Part shown: piece after piece, positions 37,288-46,453 of the stretch
How positions within the stretch are numbered: position 1 is the first letter of the stretch
Layout: every line of letters begins with the position of its first letter
Source of the DNA: Legionella bononiensis
Lineage (GTDB): Bacteria > Pseudomonadota > Gammaproteobacteria > Legionellales > Legionellaceae
Assembly (NCBI RefSeq): GCF_016786215.1
Contig: NZ_JADOBG010000010.1
Coordinates: forward strand, 1-64,000
Direction of reading: 5' to 3'
Length of the DNA: 64,000 bases
Position numbers and translations under genes: made by a program
Notes under the pieces: model-generated
Told to the model about the DNA's origin: nothing
Seen by the model: only the letters and a program-made list of their open reading frames with translations
Databases searched by the model: none

Positions 37288-39407
37288 TGAAAATCAAAAC
37301 GATGTTACAAATATTATTTTTATTGTCTGTGTTGATATCTGCTAGCGTAGTTAGTCTTGTTATAGTTCAAAAAAACAAAATGGGAAGAATGATAGAAAAA
37401 GAGATGTTAACAAATGAAATCATCAGGGTGATTAGTCAACGTGAAAAAATCATGAATAATTATATAAACGACCATCAAGGTGAAAATATTATACTGTGGC
37501 AACTCATGTACGATATAGCAACTAAATTGCTCCAATCCGACGCATTTGAAACACCAGATGAACAAATGGTTCTTGAGAACATGCGTGAAGATAATGTCGC
37601 TATAAATAAATTGGTTACTGAGATAATTATTTCTGAGCAGGGAAATCAATCGGAAATAAAAGGCAATACCTCTAACCAACCTTTGCTCAATAAGTTTAAA
37701 TCCTCGTTAATTAAGCTAAGAGAATCGATTATGGCAGATGCCTATCGTTTAAGTGAAATAAATCGAAAGAACATCCAAAAAACCTTGGCGATAGTTGATT
37801 GGATTGTTATGTGCTCTGTCTTAACTCTGGTTTTGCTTGGCTTTTTAGTTTTAATTGTTTTGATAAAAAAAATTTATACCCCTCTTTACAAGCTCAATGA
37901 AGGATTTAAGGTAATTGGAGAAGGTAATTTGGACTATAAAATCGATGCGCATCTTAATGACGAAGTAGGTCAACTCATTAAATCGTTTAATGAAATGGCA
38001 CGTAACCTTAAAGATCGAACCATAGAACAAGAACACATACTCAACAAGCTGGAAAAATCAAATCGAGCTAATTTGTATATTGCTCGGCACGATTCGCTGA
38101 CGAATCTACCCAACAAAGTCTTTACAAAAATTTTTTTACAGAATGCTATTGAGAATGCACGAAATAAAAACAACATGGTGGCGGTGATTGATCTTAATCT
38201 GGATAATTTTAAACGCATCAATAACACCATAGGTCATATAAAAGCCGATCTGTTGATAAAAGAAGTGGGAAAACGACTGCAAAAAGTGACTCGCAATAAT
38301 ATTGATCTTGTCGCACGATTTGGGGGTAATGAGTTTTATATTATCGTTCCATTGATTAACACTAAAGATGCTGCTGCTGCTGCTACAAAAAAAGTCCAAA
38401 AGACTATTACAAAGCCATTTAGTATAGATAAAAAGGAATTTTACCTTACGGCAAGCATTGGCATCAGTCTGTATCCGTTTGATGGTGAAGATGTAGACAT
38501 TCTACTCGAGCAAGCTGATTTTGCCATGTATCAAGCCAAATTTGCGGGCAAAAATAACATTCAATTTGCACTTCAAGAATTAAGAGATTTGGAGAAGAAA
38601 AGAGGCGAAATGGAAGTGGAAATGCACCATGCTATCGAGAACAACCAATTTATTCTCTACTATCAGCCCATCGTCAATACTAAAACCCAACAAATTATTG
38701 GATTGGAGGCATTGATTCGCTGGATAAATGATAAAGGGCAAATGATTAACCCGGAGGAGTTTGTCCCCATAGCCGAGCGTTCAGATTTAATTGTAACAAT
38801 GGGTGAGTGGGTTTTAGAAACAGCCAGTAATCAATTTAAAGAGTGGCAAAAATACGGTTTGCAAACCATGGCTATTAATATTTCAGTACATCAATTAAGC
38901 GATCGTTTATTAGAACAAACCAAAAAAATAGTGAAACAATTGGAACTCCCTGAAGGAAGCCTTATTTTTGAAATAACTGAAACAGTATTGATGCAACAAA
39001 CTGATGCGATGCTTCGATTTAATCAGAACCTGACAAATATGGGTGTTAGCGTGTCCATTGACGATTTTGGTACCGGCTATTCTTCATTTACTTACTTAAA
39101 TAAATTCAAAATTTCTAATCTTAAACTCGACGTCTCATTTATTAAAGACGTTAATGACGATAAAAGGAAAGCAGCTATCGTCAAAGCCATTCTTCAAATG
39201 GCACGTACATTAAATATCAAAACCATCGCTGAAGGACTAGAAACCAAAGCTGAGTTTGAGTTTTTAAAAGAAAATAATTGTGATGAATGCCAAGGCTTTT
39301 ATTTTAGCAAGCCACTGCCTCCTCATGAAATAGAAAAACTATTGCAACGTAATGTACCAAGCACTCTTTTGGCTCATCCACCCCACTCTGTTGGTAAATT
39401 GACATAG
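37287..39407 (+). CDS. HAMP-GGDEF(degenerate)-EAL membrane c-di-GMP protein
   Basis: 706 residues: TM1 (about 7-24), a periplasmic helical region of about 135 residues, TM2 (about 170-192), HAMP (ending LNDEVGQLIKSFNEMA), GGDEF-like domain and EAL domain. The cyclase motif reads RFGGNEF; Asn at the third position replaces the metal/catalytic acid, so cyclase activity is doubtful. The EAL domain has LEALIRW, NISVHQL, EITETVL, DDFGTGYSS, KLD and AEGLE, so phosphodiesterase activity is likely. Coupled translation with the upstream binding protein suggests ligand-controlled c-di-GMP breakdown. Confidence 0.9.
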   Translation: MKIKTMLQILFLLSVLISASVVSLVIVQKNKMGRMIEKEMLTNEIIRVISQREKIMNNYINDHQGENIILWQLMYDIATKLLQSDAFETPDEQMVLENMREDNVAINKLVTEIIISEQGNQSEIKGNTSNQPLLNKFKSSLIKLRESIMADAYRLSEINRKNIQKTLAIVDWIVMCSVLTLVLLGFLVLIVLIKKIYTPLYKLNEGFKVIGEGNLDYKIDAHLNDEVGQLIKSFNEMARNLKDRTIEQEHILNKLEKSNRANLYIARHDSLTNLPNKVFTKIFLQNAIENARNKNNMVAVIDLNLDNFKRINNTIGHIKADLLIKEVGKRLQKVTRNNIDLVARFGGNEFYIIVPLINTKDAAAAATKKVQKTITKPFSIDKKEFYLTASIGISLYPFDGEDVDILLEQADFAMYQAKFAGKNNIQFALQELRDLEKKRGEMEVEMHHAIENNQFILYYQPIVNTKTQQIIGLEALIRWINDKGQMINPEEFVPIAERSDLIVTMGEWVLETASNQFKEWQKYGLQTMAINISVHQLSDRLLEQTKKIVKQLELPEGSLIFEITETVLMQQTDAMLRFNQNLTNMGVSVSIDDFGTGYSSFTYLNKFKISNLKLDVSFIKDVNDDKRKAAIVKAILQMARTLNIKTIAEGLETKAEFEFLKENNCDECQGFYFSKPLPPHEIEKLLQRNVPSTLLAHPPHSVGKLT

Positions 39408-39597
39408 GACTCAAGTCTATTGATAAATAGATTTATGGAGCCCGGTTGATCTCAATCAATGGGGTCCAATCAATCGGGTCAGAGTCTGATCACATTGATT
39501 GAAATAGGTGTTCGCTTTGGACCGAAATACACAATCCAAAAGCACTGTCTAAGGAATAAAATGTTGTTAATAGACGTCAGCTATAGCACATTTAAAT

Positions 39598-41145
39598 TTA
39601 TTTTAAAGAAGTTACCTTAGTTGATGTCTCTTTTACAACCCTATCCTGATTAGCATTTTCTTGAAGCTCTTTAACAAAATCATCCAGCTTAGCTGAGTGA
39701 AGTACTTCGAAAAATGCCTTTGCAGAGTGCGTTTCTCCATGGCGTGCTTTAAAAAAGTTAAAACTACCGCCTCTTGCTGTAGATGCTTCTTTGATGAACT
39801 CAATAACACTATTATAAGCGAGATCCATCTTGTTTTGTTCACAATAATAATTAAATTGATTATGCAGCAACTCTAACATGTCTTTCTTGCTCTCTTTACC
39901 AATTACTAAAATGTTTTTACTTAAGCTGCTTATCGATTTTTTCATTGCCTCAGATAGCGTTAAAATATTATTTTCTAAGTCAACGCAAGTAATTTTATTA
40001 TCATCATCCTCTGCCGTTTCTGGTATTTGATTTTTTGAAGTGAACGCTGCGTCCTCAGATGAGCTAAAATTCTCTGGTTCTTCAGCGGGTAAAGTGTCCT
40101 TTTTATTATTACTGTTAAATTCTTTAGTAGCAGCCTCCTTTATATTAAAAACGAACGCTTCAAACAAGGAAAAAGCAATATCATTGGTACTATTTTCACC
40201 CAGACTTTTGAGTTGATTCACAAATTCGTCAGTCAACTTGGCGACTCGATCTTTATCGATATCGGGTAGCTTGTTTAATTCTTCTATAAGCTGATTCTTA
40301 TAATATTGTTGAATGATTATTTGTGAGTATTTTAATCCTTTGTTTCTCAGATATCCATTGTATGGTTTTCCATCCTTAGTTTTAGTGTATCTCTCTCTAA
40401 ACTGCGCTAAATTTTCTTGTGTCCCATCTTTACGAACATGAATAATACTAGGATTTTTTTCTTTGCTTTTATTATCCTCTACAAAGGCTGATATTTGAGC
40501 AGTCTTTAGTAATTCATCTGGCAACAAGGCCTTTTTTAATGTAATTTTCTTTTCAGAAAAATCTGTGCTTACATCTGCAACCTGCTCTGTAGCCCTGGAT
40601 TCAAGCTGCCCAACTAAATGGGCTGATTTAAAATAGGCGTTTTCTTTTTTAGCCGTTACATCTCTTACGAAAACAAGAGCATCCGTATAGCAAGAGATTA
40701 AATCAGCCTGCCTTATTTCTTCAGTAACAAAGATAGGTATCGCTGGGTTAGGCATCGCTGGAAAATGCTCTAAAATCAGCTCACTAATAATTCTACGAAC
40801 TTGGCCATAATTATGGTCATTTGTTCTTCCCATAGAGTCGGGAATAAAAAATCCTTCGCTATTACCCGATTTTAAATAAAAAACTGGTGTCGCATGCCGC
40901 ATTCCAATTAAAATATAAGCACAACGATAATCACCTTGTTCTGCGCGACCTTTTTTCACTAGCTCCATGAAATCTTGGCCTTGGTTATAGATATTATTAT
41001 CCATTATGACATTAATATCATATTTTTCCCGATAATATTGCGCTATTAGCTTCATGCCTTTATCACGTAATAAAACGGCTTTTCCAAATGCTGTATTTGG
41101 ATCAAATTCGAAGTATTCCTTCTGAGGCATTTTTTGTAATGTCAT
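39598..41145 (-). CDS. putative CE-clan (YopJ/Ulp-like) cysteine protease or acetyltransferase effector
   Basis: 515 residues from the ATG at 41145; a TTG four codons earlier and an ATG five codons later are alternatives, and none has a good RBS. Residues about 75-165 show the catalytic order of clan CE: MRH84ATPVFYL, FFIPD103SMG, Q146ADLISC152YTDALVF. The His-Asp distance of 19 and Gln-Cys distance of 6 equal the His-Glu and Gln-Cys spacings of YopJ-family enzymes, as I recall them. Such enzymes acetylate host kinases or cleave ubiquitin-like modifiers. The remaining 350 residues are helical and hydrophilic, with an acidic Ser-rich stretch (EEPENFSSSEDA). No signal peptide. Host delivery by Dot/Icm is inferred. 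Confidence 0.6.
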   Translation of the reverse strand: MTLQKMPQKEYFEFDPNTAFGKAVLLRDKGMKLIAQYYREKYDINVIMDNNIYNQGQDFMELVKKGRAEQGDYRCAYILIGMRHATPVFYLKSGNSEGFFIPDSMGRTNDHNYGQVRRIISELILEHFPAMPNPAIPIFVTEEIRQADLISCYTDALVFVRDVTAKKENAYFKSAHLVGQLESRATEQVADVSTDFSEKKITLKKALLPDELLKTAQISAFVEDNKSKEKNPSIIHVRKDGTQENLAQFRERYTKTKDGKPYNGYLRNKGLKYSQIIIQQYYKNQLIEELNKLPDIDKDRVAKLTDEFVNQLKSLGENSTNDIAFSLFEAFVFNIKEAATKEFNSNNKKDTLPAEEPENFSSSEDAAFTSKNQIPETAEDDDNKITCVDLENNILTLSEAMKKSISSLSKNILVIGKESKKDMLELLHNQFNYYCEQNKMDLAYNSVIEFIKEASTARGGSFNFFKARHGETHSAKAFFEVLHSAKLDDFVKELQENANQDRVVKETSTKVTSLK

Positions 41146-41479
41146 AAATACAACCAAACAAGTAGTTTGTACTAAAATTATAATTTAAAGAGCATTTTTT
41201 GGCAATTATTTAACAATACTGGACAAAAACGGAACATAAAAGTCATCACTAAGTAACCCTCTAAACTCAGAGTTCCATCAGAATCCCAATTGATTTTATT
41301 TCAAAGCATGAAATAAATTGACCTAAATTAGATTTTATTTTAATCACCTATTTCTTTTAAGAGTTACTTACTTTTGTTTTATCGATAAAAGAAAGGCACT
41401 TGGCGTTGATTGATATTAATACAATATAGCAATTTACCACCCAAAAAAGTCATTAATCGTTGTGTGTTATAAATAATAT
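41146..41479. other. AT-rich intergenic region
   Basis: About 330 bp between the CE-clan gene and the hipA fragment. No supported gene or RNA; it probably contains the promoter of the minus-strand CE-clan gene. Confidence 0.4.
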
Positions 41480-41632
41480 CTAAAGAATTAAAAGCATTAA
41501 TAATGCATAACCTGTCTTTTGCCCACTGGCATTATAACTCCAATACAATCGATCCTCGATAAGCGTCATATAACCTATTTGATCTTCTCCCTGATAAACA
41601 TCCAAGACCTGCTTATCTCCAATCATGTTCAT
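41480..41632 (-). pseudogene. hipA: truncated hipA (N-terminal fragment)
   Basis: About 50 codons from ATG 41632: IGDKQVLDVYQGEDQIGYMT then DRLYWSYNASG, resembling the N-terminal LDVYLNGxxIGYLT...FSYxxxWL subdomain of HipA toxins. The kinase body is missing: the frame ends at TAG after LLMLLIL and no continuation was found. It overlaps the end of the hipB-like remnant, as usual for hipBA operons. Confidence 0.6.
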
Positions 41633-41893
41633 CCTCACCATGATCCATCCATGGCTTTATGTACAGATTTATTCCTAAACCACAACAAATCTATAATACA
41701 CTTGCCAATTGACAGTTCGATTTCCCATGCTCGATTTTCATAAAGGTTTCTTTGGCTACGCCAGACAAAGCAGCCGCATCCTCCAACCGTAAATCACTTT
41801 GAGTTCGACGTGCTTTAATGACTTCTCCTAACAACTCTACAGTTAATGGACGTTCAAGATCGGGGGCTTTAATTTTTTAATTTGCTTGGCCAT
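41613..41893 (-). pseudogene. hipB: hipB-like XRE antitoxin, frameshifted and nonsense-mutated
   Basis: The start MAKQIKKL at 41893 has AGGA in place. A frameshift near 41870 moves the frame to PDLERPLTVELLGEVIKARR and LRLEDAAALSGVAKETFMKI then EHGKSNCQLASVL, a clear helix-turn-helix. A TAG follows, then ICCGLGINLYIKPW in the same frame. Two lesions make it non-functional. Confidence 0.75.
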
Positions 41894-41895
41894 AG

Positions 41896-42013
41896 AATCC
41901 TACTAGAGTAGACTTGATATAATGATTTCGATTTAATCATTAATTAGTCCTGTTATAGTAGGATTAATTTAAAAAGTACACTCCCAACCTAAAATAATCC
42001 TATTAATATAGGA
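41896..42013. promoter_or_regulatory. three HipB-type operator palindromes
   Basis: TCCT-N8-AGGA-type sites: TCCTACTAGAGTAGAC (41898-41913, imperfect), TCCTGTTATAGTAGGA (41948-41963) and TCCTATTAATATAGGA (41998-42013), at 50-bp intervals upstream of the hipB remnant. The E. coli HipB operator is TATCC-N8-GGATA. The regular 50-bp spacing is about five helical turns. Confidence 0.65.
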
Positions 42014-42232
42014 TTATATACGATAGATACTCTCCTGGATTAACCAAAACAATCGCGTTTTAATCGCAGTAATTTAATTTCTTACATGATAAATAATTAA
42101 ATTGCGGTCGGAATGAGTTTTTAACATATGCCAGGATAGATGCTAATTTAAAGAAGAGTTACAAGCCAAACCTGTATTTGTATATTATAGTTATAATTAT
42201 TCGATTGCAGATTGTGTCGCAAGGAGCAAATA

Positions 42233-43273
42233 ATGAAGTTAAAATCATTTCTGGTCCCCTTGATTGTCGGGATTATCAACGCCAATTCTTCGTATGCCTC
42301 GCTTGCAATAACTGGTGCCGGTGCTACTTTTCCTTACCCTGTTTATGCAAAATGGGCAGAAGCCTATCACAATAAGACAGGAACCCAGGTTAACTATCAG
42401 TCTATTGGTTCAGGTGGAGGTATTCAGCAAATAAAAGCAGGTACAGTAGATTTTGGCGCCTCTGACAAACCCTTAACTGATGCAGAGTTACAGGTTGCCG
42501 GATTGATTCAATTTCCAACTGTATTAGGCGCGGTTGTTCCTGTTGTCAATGTGCAGGGCATTAAATCCGGAGAATTAAAATTAACCGGCCAGCTACTGGC
42601 GGATATTTTTCTCGGTACCATTAAAAAGTGGTCTGATCCGGCACTTGTTGCATTAAATCCTGACCTTAAACTTCCTGACCAAAATATCACTGTCGTCCAT
42701 CGTTCAGATGGTTCAGGTACTTCCTTTTTATTTACCAATTATTTATCCAAGATAAGCCCTGATTGGGAGCAAAAAGTTGGCAATGACGTATCAGTAAAAT
42801 GGCCAGTTGGTGTTGCTGGAAAAGGGAATGAAGGAGTTGCTCTTTATGTAAAACAAATATCTGGTTCCATAGGCTATGTTGAATACAGCTACGCAACAAG
42901 CAATCACCTTTCAGCAATTCAATTAAAAAATAAAGAGAATTCTTTTGTGAATGCGTCCATGGATTCTGTTCAAGCGGCAGCACAATATGCAGACTGGAAT
43001 AAAACACCGGTTATTTTAACTAATGAACCAGGAACTGGGAGTTGGCCAATTACTGGCGCAACATTTATTTTAATGCATAGCCAAGTGAACGATGCCAATA
43101 AGGAACAATCAAAAGCAGTTCTTGAATTTTTCAATTGGGCTTATGCAAATGGCAAGGCAGATGCTAATAAACTGAACTATGTCACTCTGCCAGATACACT
43201 GATTGAGCAAATTAAGATGAAATGGGCCAGTGACCTTCACGATGAGCAAGGCAAAGCAATCTGGACTAACTGA
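42233..43273 (+). CDS. pstS: phosphate ABC transporter, periplasmic binding protein
   Basis: 346 residues from the ATG at 42233, with AAGGAG 8 nt upstream; an upstream in-frame start adds 7 residues without support. The signal peptide is MKLKSFLVPLIVGIINANSS, cut near SYA. The mature protein starts with ITGAGATFPYPVYAKWAEAY, and contains YQSIGSGGGIQQI, FGASDKPL and VVHRSDGSGTSFLFTNYL, the phosphate-binding residues of PstS. It captures inorganic phosphate for PstCAB. No convincing Pho box was found in the 150 bp upstream, though degenerate sites could be missed. Confidence 0.95.
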   Translation: MKLKSFLVPLIVGIINANSSYASLAITGAGATFPYPVYAKWAEAYHNKTGTQVNYQSIGSGGGIQQIKAGTVDFGASDKPLTDAELQVAGLIQFPTVLGAVVPVVNVQGIKSGELKLTGQLLADIFLGTIKKWSDPALVALNPDLKLPDQNITVVHRSDGSGTSFLFTNYLSKISPDWEQKVGNDVSVKWPVGVAGKGNEGVALYVKQISGSIGYVEYSYATSNHLSAIQLKNKENSFVNASMDSVQAAAQYADWNKTPVILTNEPGTGSWPITGATFILMHSQVNDANKEQSKAVLEFFNWAYANGKADANKLNYVTLPDTLIEQIKMKWASDLHDEQGKAIWTN

Positions 43274-43274
43274 A

Positions 43275-44201
43275 ATGAAAAAAAATAGAAATAGCTCTTT
43301 TATCAATAGCTCTGTGTTCTATTTGAGTCTCTCTTGCGCTATTTCGATACTGCTTTTATTCGCAGGGATTTTTTATTATCTGGTTAAAGGGAGTATCCCG
43401 GCTTTTCATGCTTTTGGCTTTCATTTTTTTTATGACGACAATTGGGATCCGGTACTCCAAAACTTTGGGGCGGCCAGTGCAATAACAGGAACACTGATTA
43501 CTTCATTTATTGCGTTGCTGATCGCTGTTCCGATCAGTTTTGGCATTACCGTATTTGCGGTAAAAATAGTACCTAATGGGTTAAGAAAATATTTACGGGT
43601 CTTAATTGATGTACTTGCCGGTATTCCCAGTATTATTTATGGGATGTGGGGGCTTTTTGCTCTGGCGCCGATTCTAAGCAATTACGTACAACCCTGGCTT
43701 ATTGATAAAACTCAAAATATTCCTTACTTGAGTGGATTATTTAGTGGTCCGGAAATTGGCATAGGCCTTTTTACTGCAGGTCTGGTGCTAGGAGTTATGA
43801 TAATTCCGTTTATTGCTTCCATCATGTACGATGTTTTTGAATTAATACCGGATATCCTCCAGGAATCGTCTTATGCTTTAGGCGCAACTACCTGGGAAAC
43901 AATCTGGTATGTGATGGTTCCTTATGCCCGTATCGGTTTTATTGGCGGTATCATGTTGGGCTTAGGGCGTGCTCTGGGTGAGACCATGGCTGTTGCTTTT
44001 GTCATTGGTAACGCACATACCATGACCTCGGCCTTATTCATGCCTTCAAGCAGCGTATCGTCAACATTAGCAAATGAATTTACTGAGGCTAACAGTGAAC
44101 TGTTTCTTTCTGCGCTCACTGAATTAGGGCTTTGCTTGTTTTTAGTAACCTCTGTGGTTATTTTGCTGTCCAGAATTTTGCTGCGTTTTATACAAAAATA
44201 A
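43275..44201 (+). CDS. pstC: phosphate ABC transporter permease
   Basis: 309 residues if started at the ATG one base after the pstS stop region; a GTG/ATG up to 15 codons earlier inside pstS is possible. Inner-membrane permease with six spans and the EAA loop region ESSYALGATTWETIWYVMVP, which contacts PstB, and GRALGETMAVAFVIGNA, typical of PstC. It pairs with PstA to form the channel. Confidence 0.94.
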   Translation: MKKNRNSSFINSSVFYLSLSCAISILLLFAGIFYYLVKGSIPAFHAFGFHFFYDDNWDPVLQNFGAASAITGTLITSFIALLIAVPISFGITVFAVKIVPNGLRKYLRVLIDVLAGIPSIIYGMWGLFALAPILSNYVQPWLIDKTQNIPYLSGLFSGPEIGIGLFTAGLVLGVMIIPFIASIMYDVFELIPDILQESSYALGATTWETIWYVMVPYARIGFIGGIMLGLGRALGETMAVAFVIGNAHTMTSALFMPSSSVSSTLANEFTEANSELFLSALTELGLCLFLVTSVVILLSRILLRFIQK

Positions 44202-44225
44202 AAGAACATAATTTGAGGCAGTTTG

Positions 44226-45071
44226 ATGACGCTACATATTCTAAGACGTAAAATAGTGAATTCACTAATGCTTATAATATTAAGTGTTCTGGCCTTTATC
44301 GCTTTATTCTGCCTTGGTTGGTTGTTCACTATTTTGATTAAATCAGGGTATCCTGGTTTACGCTGGACAGTTCTAACCCTGAACACGCCACCACCAGGAA
44401 GCAGCGGCGGTTTGCTTAATGCCATTGTCGGCAGTCTGCTGCTCAGCTCTTTGGCTGTTTTAATGGGAGCCCCTATTGGTATTCTGGCAGGAGTTTTTCT
44501 TTCGGAATATCAGCCCATAGGGCTTTTATCAACTATTGTACGCTTTATTATCGATATTTTGTTAGGTGCCCCATCAATTATCATTGGTTTATTTATTTAT
44601 CAAATCTATGTGATTAAAACAGGGCATTTTTCTGGATGGGCGGGTTGTTTTGCATTAAGTATTATCGTCATTCCCATAGTTGCTCGCACTACGGAAAATA
44701 TATATAGCCTGGTGCCTCATACCTTACGAGAATCTGTGCTTGCTTTAGGGGCATCACAGTGGCATTTAGTCCGCTTTTTACTGATCCGAGTTATTAAAGG
44801 GGCTGTATTTACAGGCATATTATTAGCCTTGTCACGAATCATAGGTGAGGCTGCTCCATTAATATTTACTGCATTAAATAATCAGTTTCTGAGTTTCAAT
44901 ATGAACCAACCCATGGCCAATCTTCCAATGACTATTTTTAATTTTGCCATGAGCCCCTATACCGACTGGCAGCAATTAGCCTGGACGGGAGCATTACTGA
45001 TTACTACTTGGGTTTTTGCACTCAATTTGCTATGTCGATTATTAATCAAACAATTTAAAATATCTAATTAA
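44226..45071 (+). CDS. pstA: phosphate ABC transporter permease
   Basis: 281 residues from the ATG at 44226 behind TTGAGG. The second permease half has the EAA loop ESVLALGASQWHLVRFLLIR and SRIIGEAAPLIFTA, diagnostic for PstA. It is six-spanning and forms the heterodimer with PstC. It lies 24 bp after pstC and 24 bp before pstB, within one operon. Confidence 0.94.
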   Translation: MTLHILRRKIVNSLMLIILSVLAFIALFCLGWLFTILIKSGYPGLRWTVLTLNTPPPGSSGGLLNAIVGSLLLSSLAVLMGAPIGILAGVFLSEYQPIGLLSTIVRFIIDILLGAPSIIIGLFIYQIYVIKTGHFSGWAGCFALSIIVIPIVARTTENIYSLVPHTLRESVLALGASQWHLVRFLLIRVIKGAVFTGILLALSRIIGEAAPLIFTALNNQFLSFNMNQPMANLPMTIFNFAMSPYTDWQQLAWTGALLITTWVFALNLLCRLLIKQFKISN

Positions 45072-45095
45072 AAATTTCACCTAGGGCAGATCAAC

Positions 45096-45860
45096 ATGAA
45101 TGAGAAAGGATCTAATGAAAAAATTTGTATTCGTGATCTGAGTTTTTATTATGGGAATACAAAAGTATTGCATCACATTAATTTATCTTTTCTGGAACAC
45201 AAAGTAACGGCCTTGATTGGCCCATCAGGCAGTGGGAAATCCACTTTGCTTCGTACTTTAAATTTAATGCACATTGCTTATTCCCATCATAAAATGCATG
45301 GTGAAATCATTCTTGATGGTTCAAGTATATTCAATCTCGATGTTACTGAACTGCGCAGTAAAATCGGTATGGTATTTCAAAAACCAACGCCGTTTCCCAT
45401 GTCAATCTTTAACAATGTTGCTTTTGGCGTAAAACTATACGAGCGCTTAAAGCGTCCGGTGCTCGCTGAACGGGTGGAGTGGGCGTTACAGCAGGCTGGT
45501 TTATGGGATGAGGTCAAAGATAAGTTACATGAGAGTGGCTTAAGCCTTTCAGGTGGTCAACAACAGCGTTTGTGCATTGCGCGCGCTGTTGCGATTAAAC
45601 CGGAGGTTCTGTTACTGGATGAACCAACGTCTTCTCTCGATCCGGTAGCAACCGCTAAAATAGAAAGTCTGGTACATGCATTAAAAGATAATTTTACGAT
45701 CATTATCGTGACCCATAATATGCAGCAAGCAGCACGAATCTCAGATTATACTGCATACATGTATCTGGGCTCATTGATTGAATACAATGAAACGCCTATT
45801 ATTTTTCATTCTGCTCAGAAAAAGGAGACACAAGATTACATAGATGGAAAATTAGGATAA
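45096..45860 (+). CDS. pstB: phosphate ABC transporter ATP-binding protein
   Basis: 254 residues. Walker [11 protein letters not shown]-loop VFQKPTPFP, signature [14 protein letters not shown], Walker [12 protein letters not shown] and the switch His in [11 protein letters not shown] are all intact, and the TPFPMS segment is typical of PstB. It energises phosphate uptake. The usual downstream phoU is absent; the operon ends here and a long intergenic stretch follows. Confidence 0.95.
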   Translation: MNEKGSNEKICIRDLSFYYGNTKVLHHINLSFLEHKVTALIGPSGSGKSTLLRTLNLMHIAYSHHKMHGEIILDGSSIFNLDVTELRSKIGMVFQKPTPFPMSIFNNVAFGVKLYERLKRPVLAERVEWALQQAGLWDEVKDKLHESGLSLSGGQQQRLCIARAVAIKPEVLLLDEPTSSLDPVATAKIESLVHALKDNFTIIIVTHNMQQAARISDYTAYMYLGSLIEYNETPIIFHSAQKKETQDYIDGKLG

Positions 45861-46453
45861 AAAAATTCCAAAACCTTGAGCAATCTCCCAAATGCAGCAT
45901 CGTGTTCTTGCGAGAACAGTTATCTAGTCACGAGTTACCTGGTACAGGATACAGTTGCATATAGAATTTGAAGCATAAACCAGATCTCCCTAAATGAAAA
46001 AACATTCAAATAAAACATAGTTATTCATAATCATTTTATACTTCATCCAGGGTCTGTTGACATTTTGTCCCGAAGCCTACATTCCGTGCTTTATGCGCGG
46101 AATCCATTCAGATCCAACTTGACTATTTAGTCTTTACAAGCAAGTTCTTCATGGATCCTGCGCATAAAGCGCAGGACGTAGGCAGCGATCATTGGAATGT
46201 CAAAAGCCCCCAATCGTTATTAAAAAAATGAATAATGATTATTAAAAAATCAAATGAAAATTTAATATTCATTTAATCTTATGACGGCACAATTATATAC
46301 AGCTTGGATTCAACATGACCAAAATTAGAGCTTAAATGATATGAGAAGTTAGCTTCCAACGAAGAAACTCGGCTAATCCGTCATGAATTGATGCAGCGTT
46401 AACAAAAACACTTTTAATTGTTAGAAGTACCGATAAATCAAGCAAGGATTTTC
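45861..46453. other. intergenic region with imperfect inverted repeat
   Basis: About 590 bp without a supported gene. It contains two related 31-base arms in inverted orientation (46075-46105, GCCTACATTCCGTGCTTTAT..., and 46153-46183), each partly self-complementary. The distal half is AT-rich and includes the promoter of the 46454 gene. Confidence 0.55.
46261..46279 (+). promoter_or_regulatory. candidate PmrA-type box
   Basis: TTTAATATT-CAT-TTAATCTT resembles a pair of cTTAATatT half-sites, the PmrA motif upstream of some Legionella effectors. A TTATAT about 14 nt further could be the -10. It lies about 175 bp before the effector-like gene start; speculative. Confidence 0.3.

Noticed and set aside
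42080..42232. Pho box upstream of pstS
   Set aside because: No pair of CTGTCAT-like repeats with 11-bp period could be seen; AT-rich matches were too weak to report.
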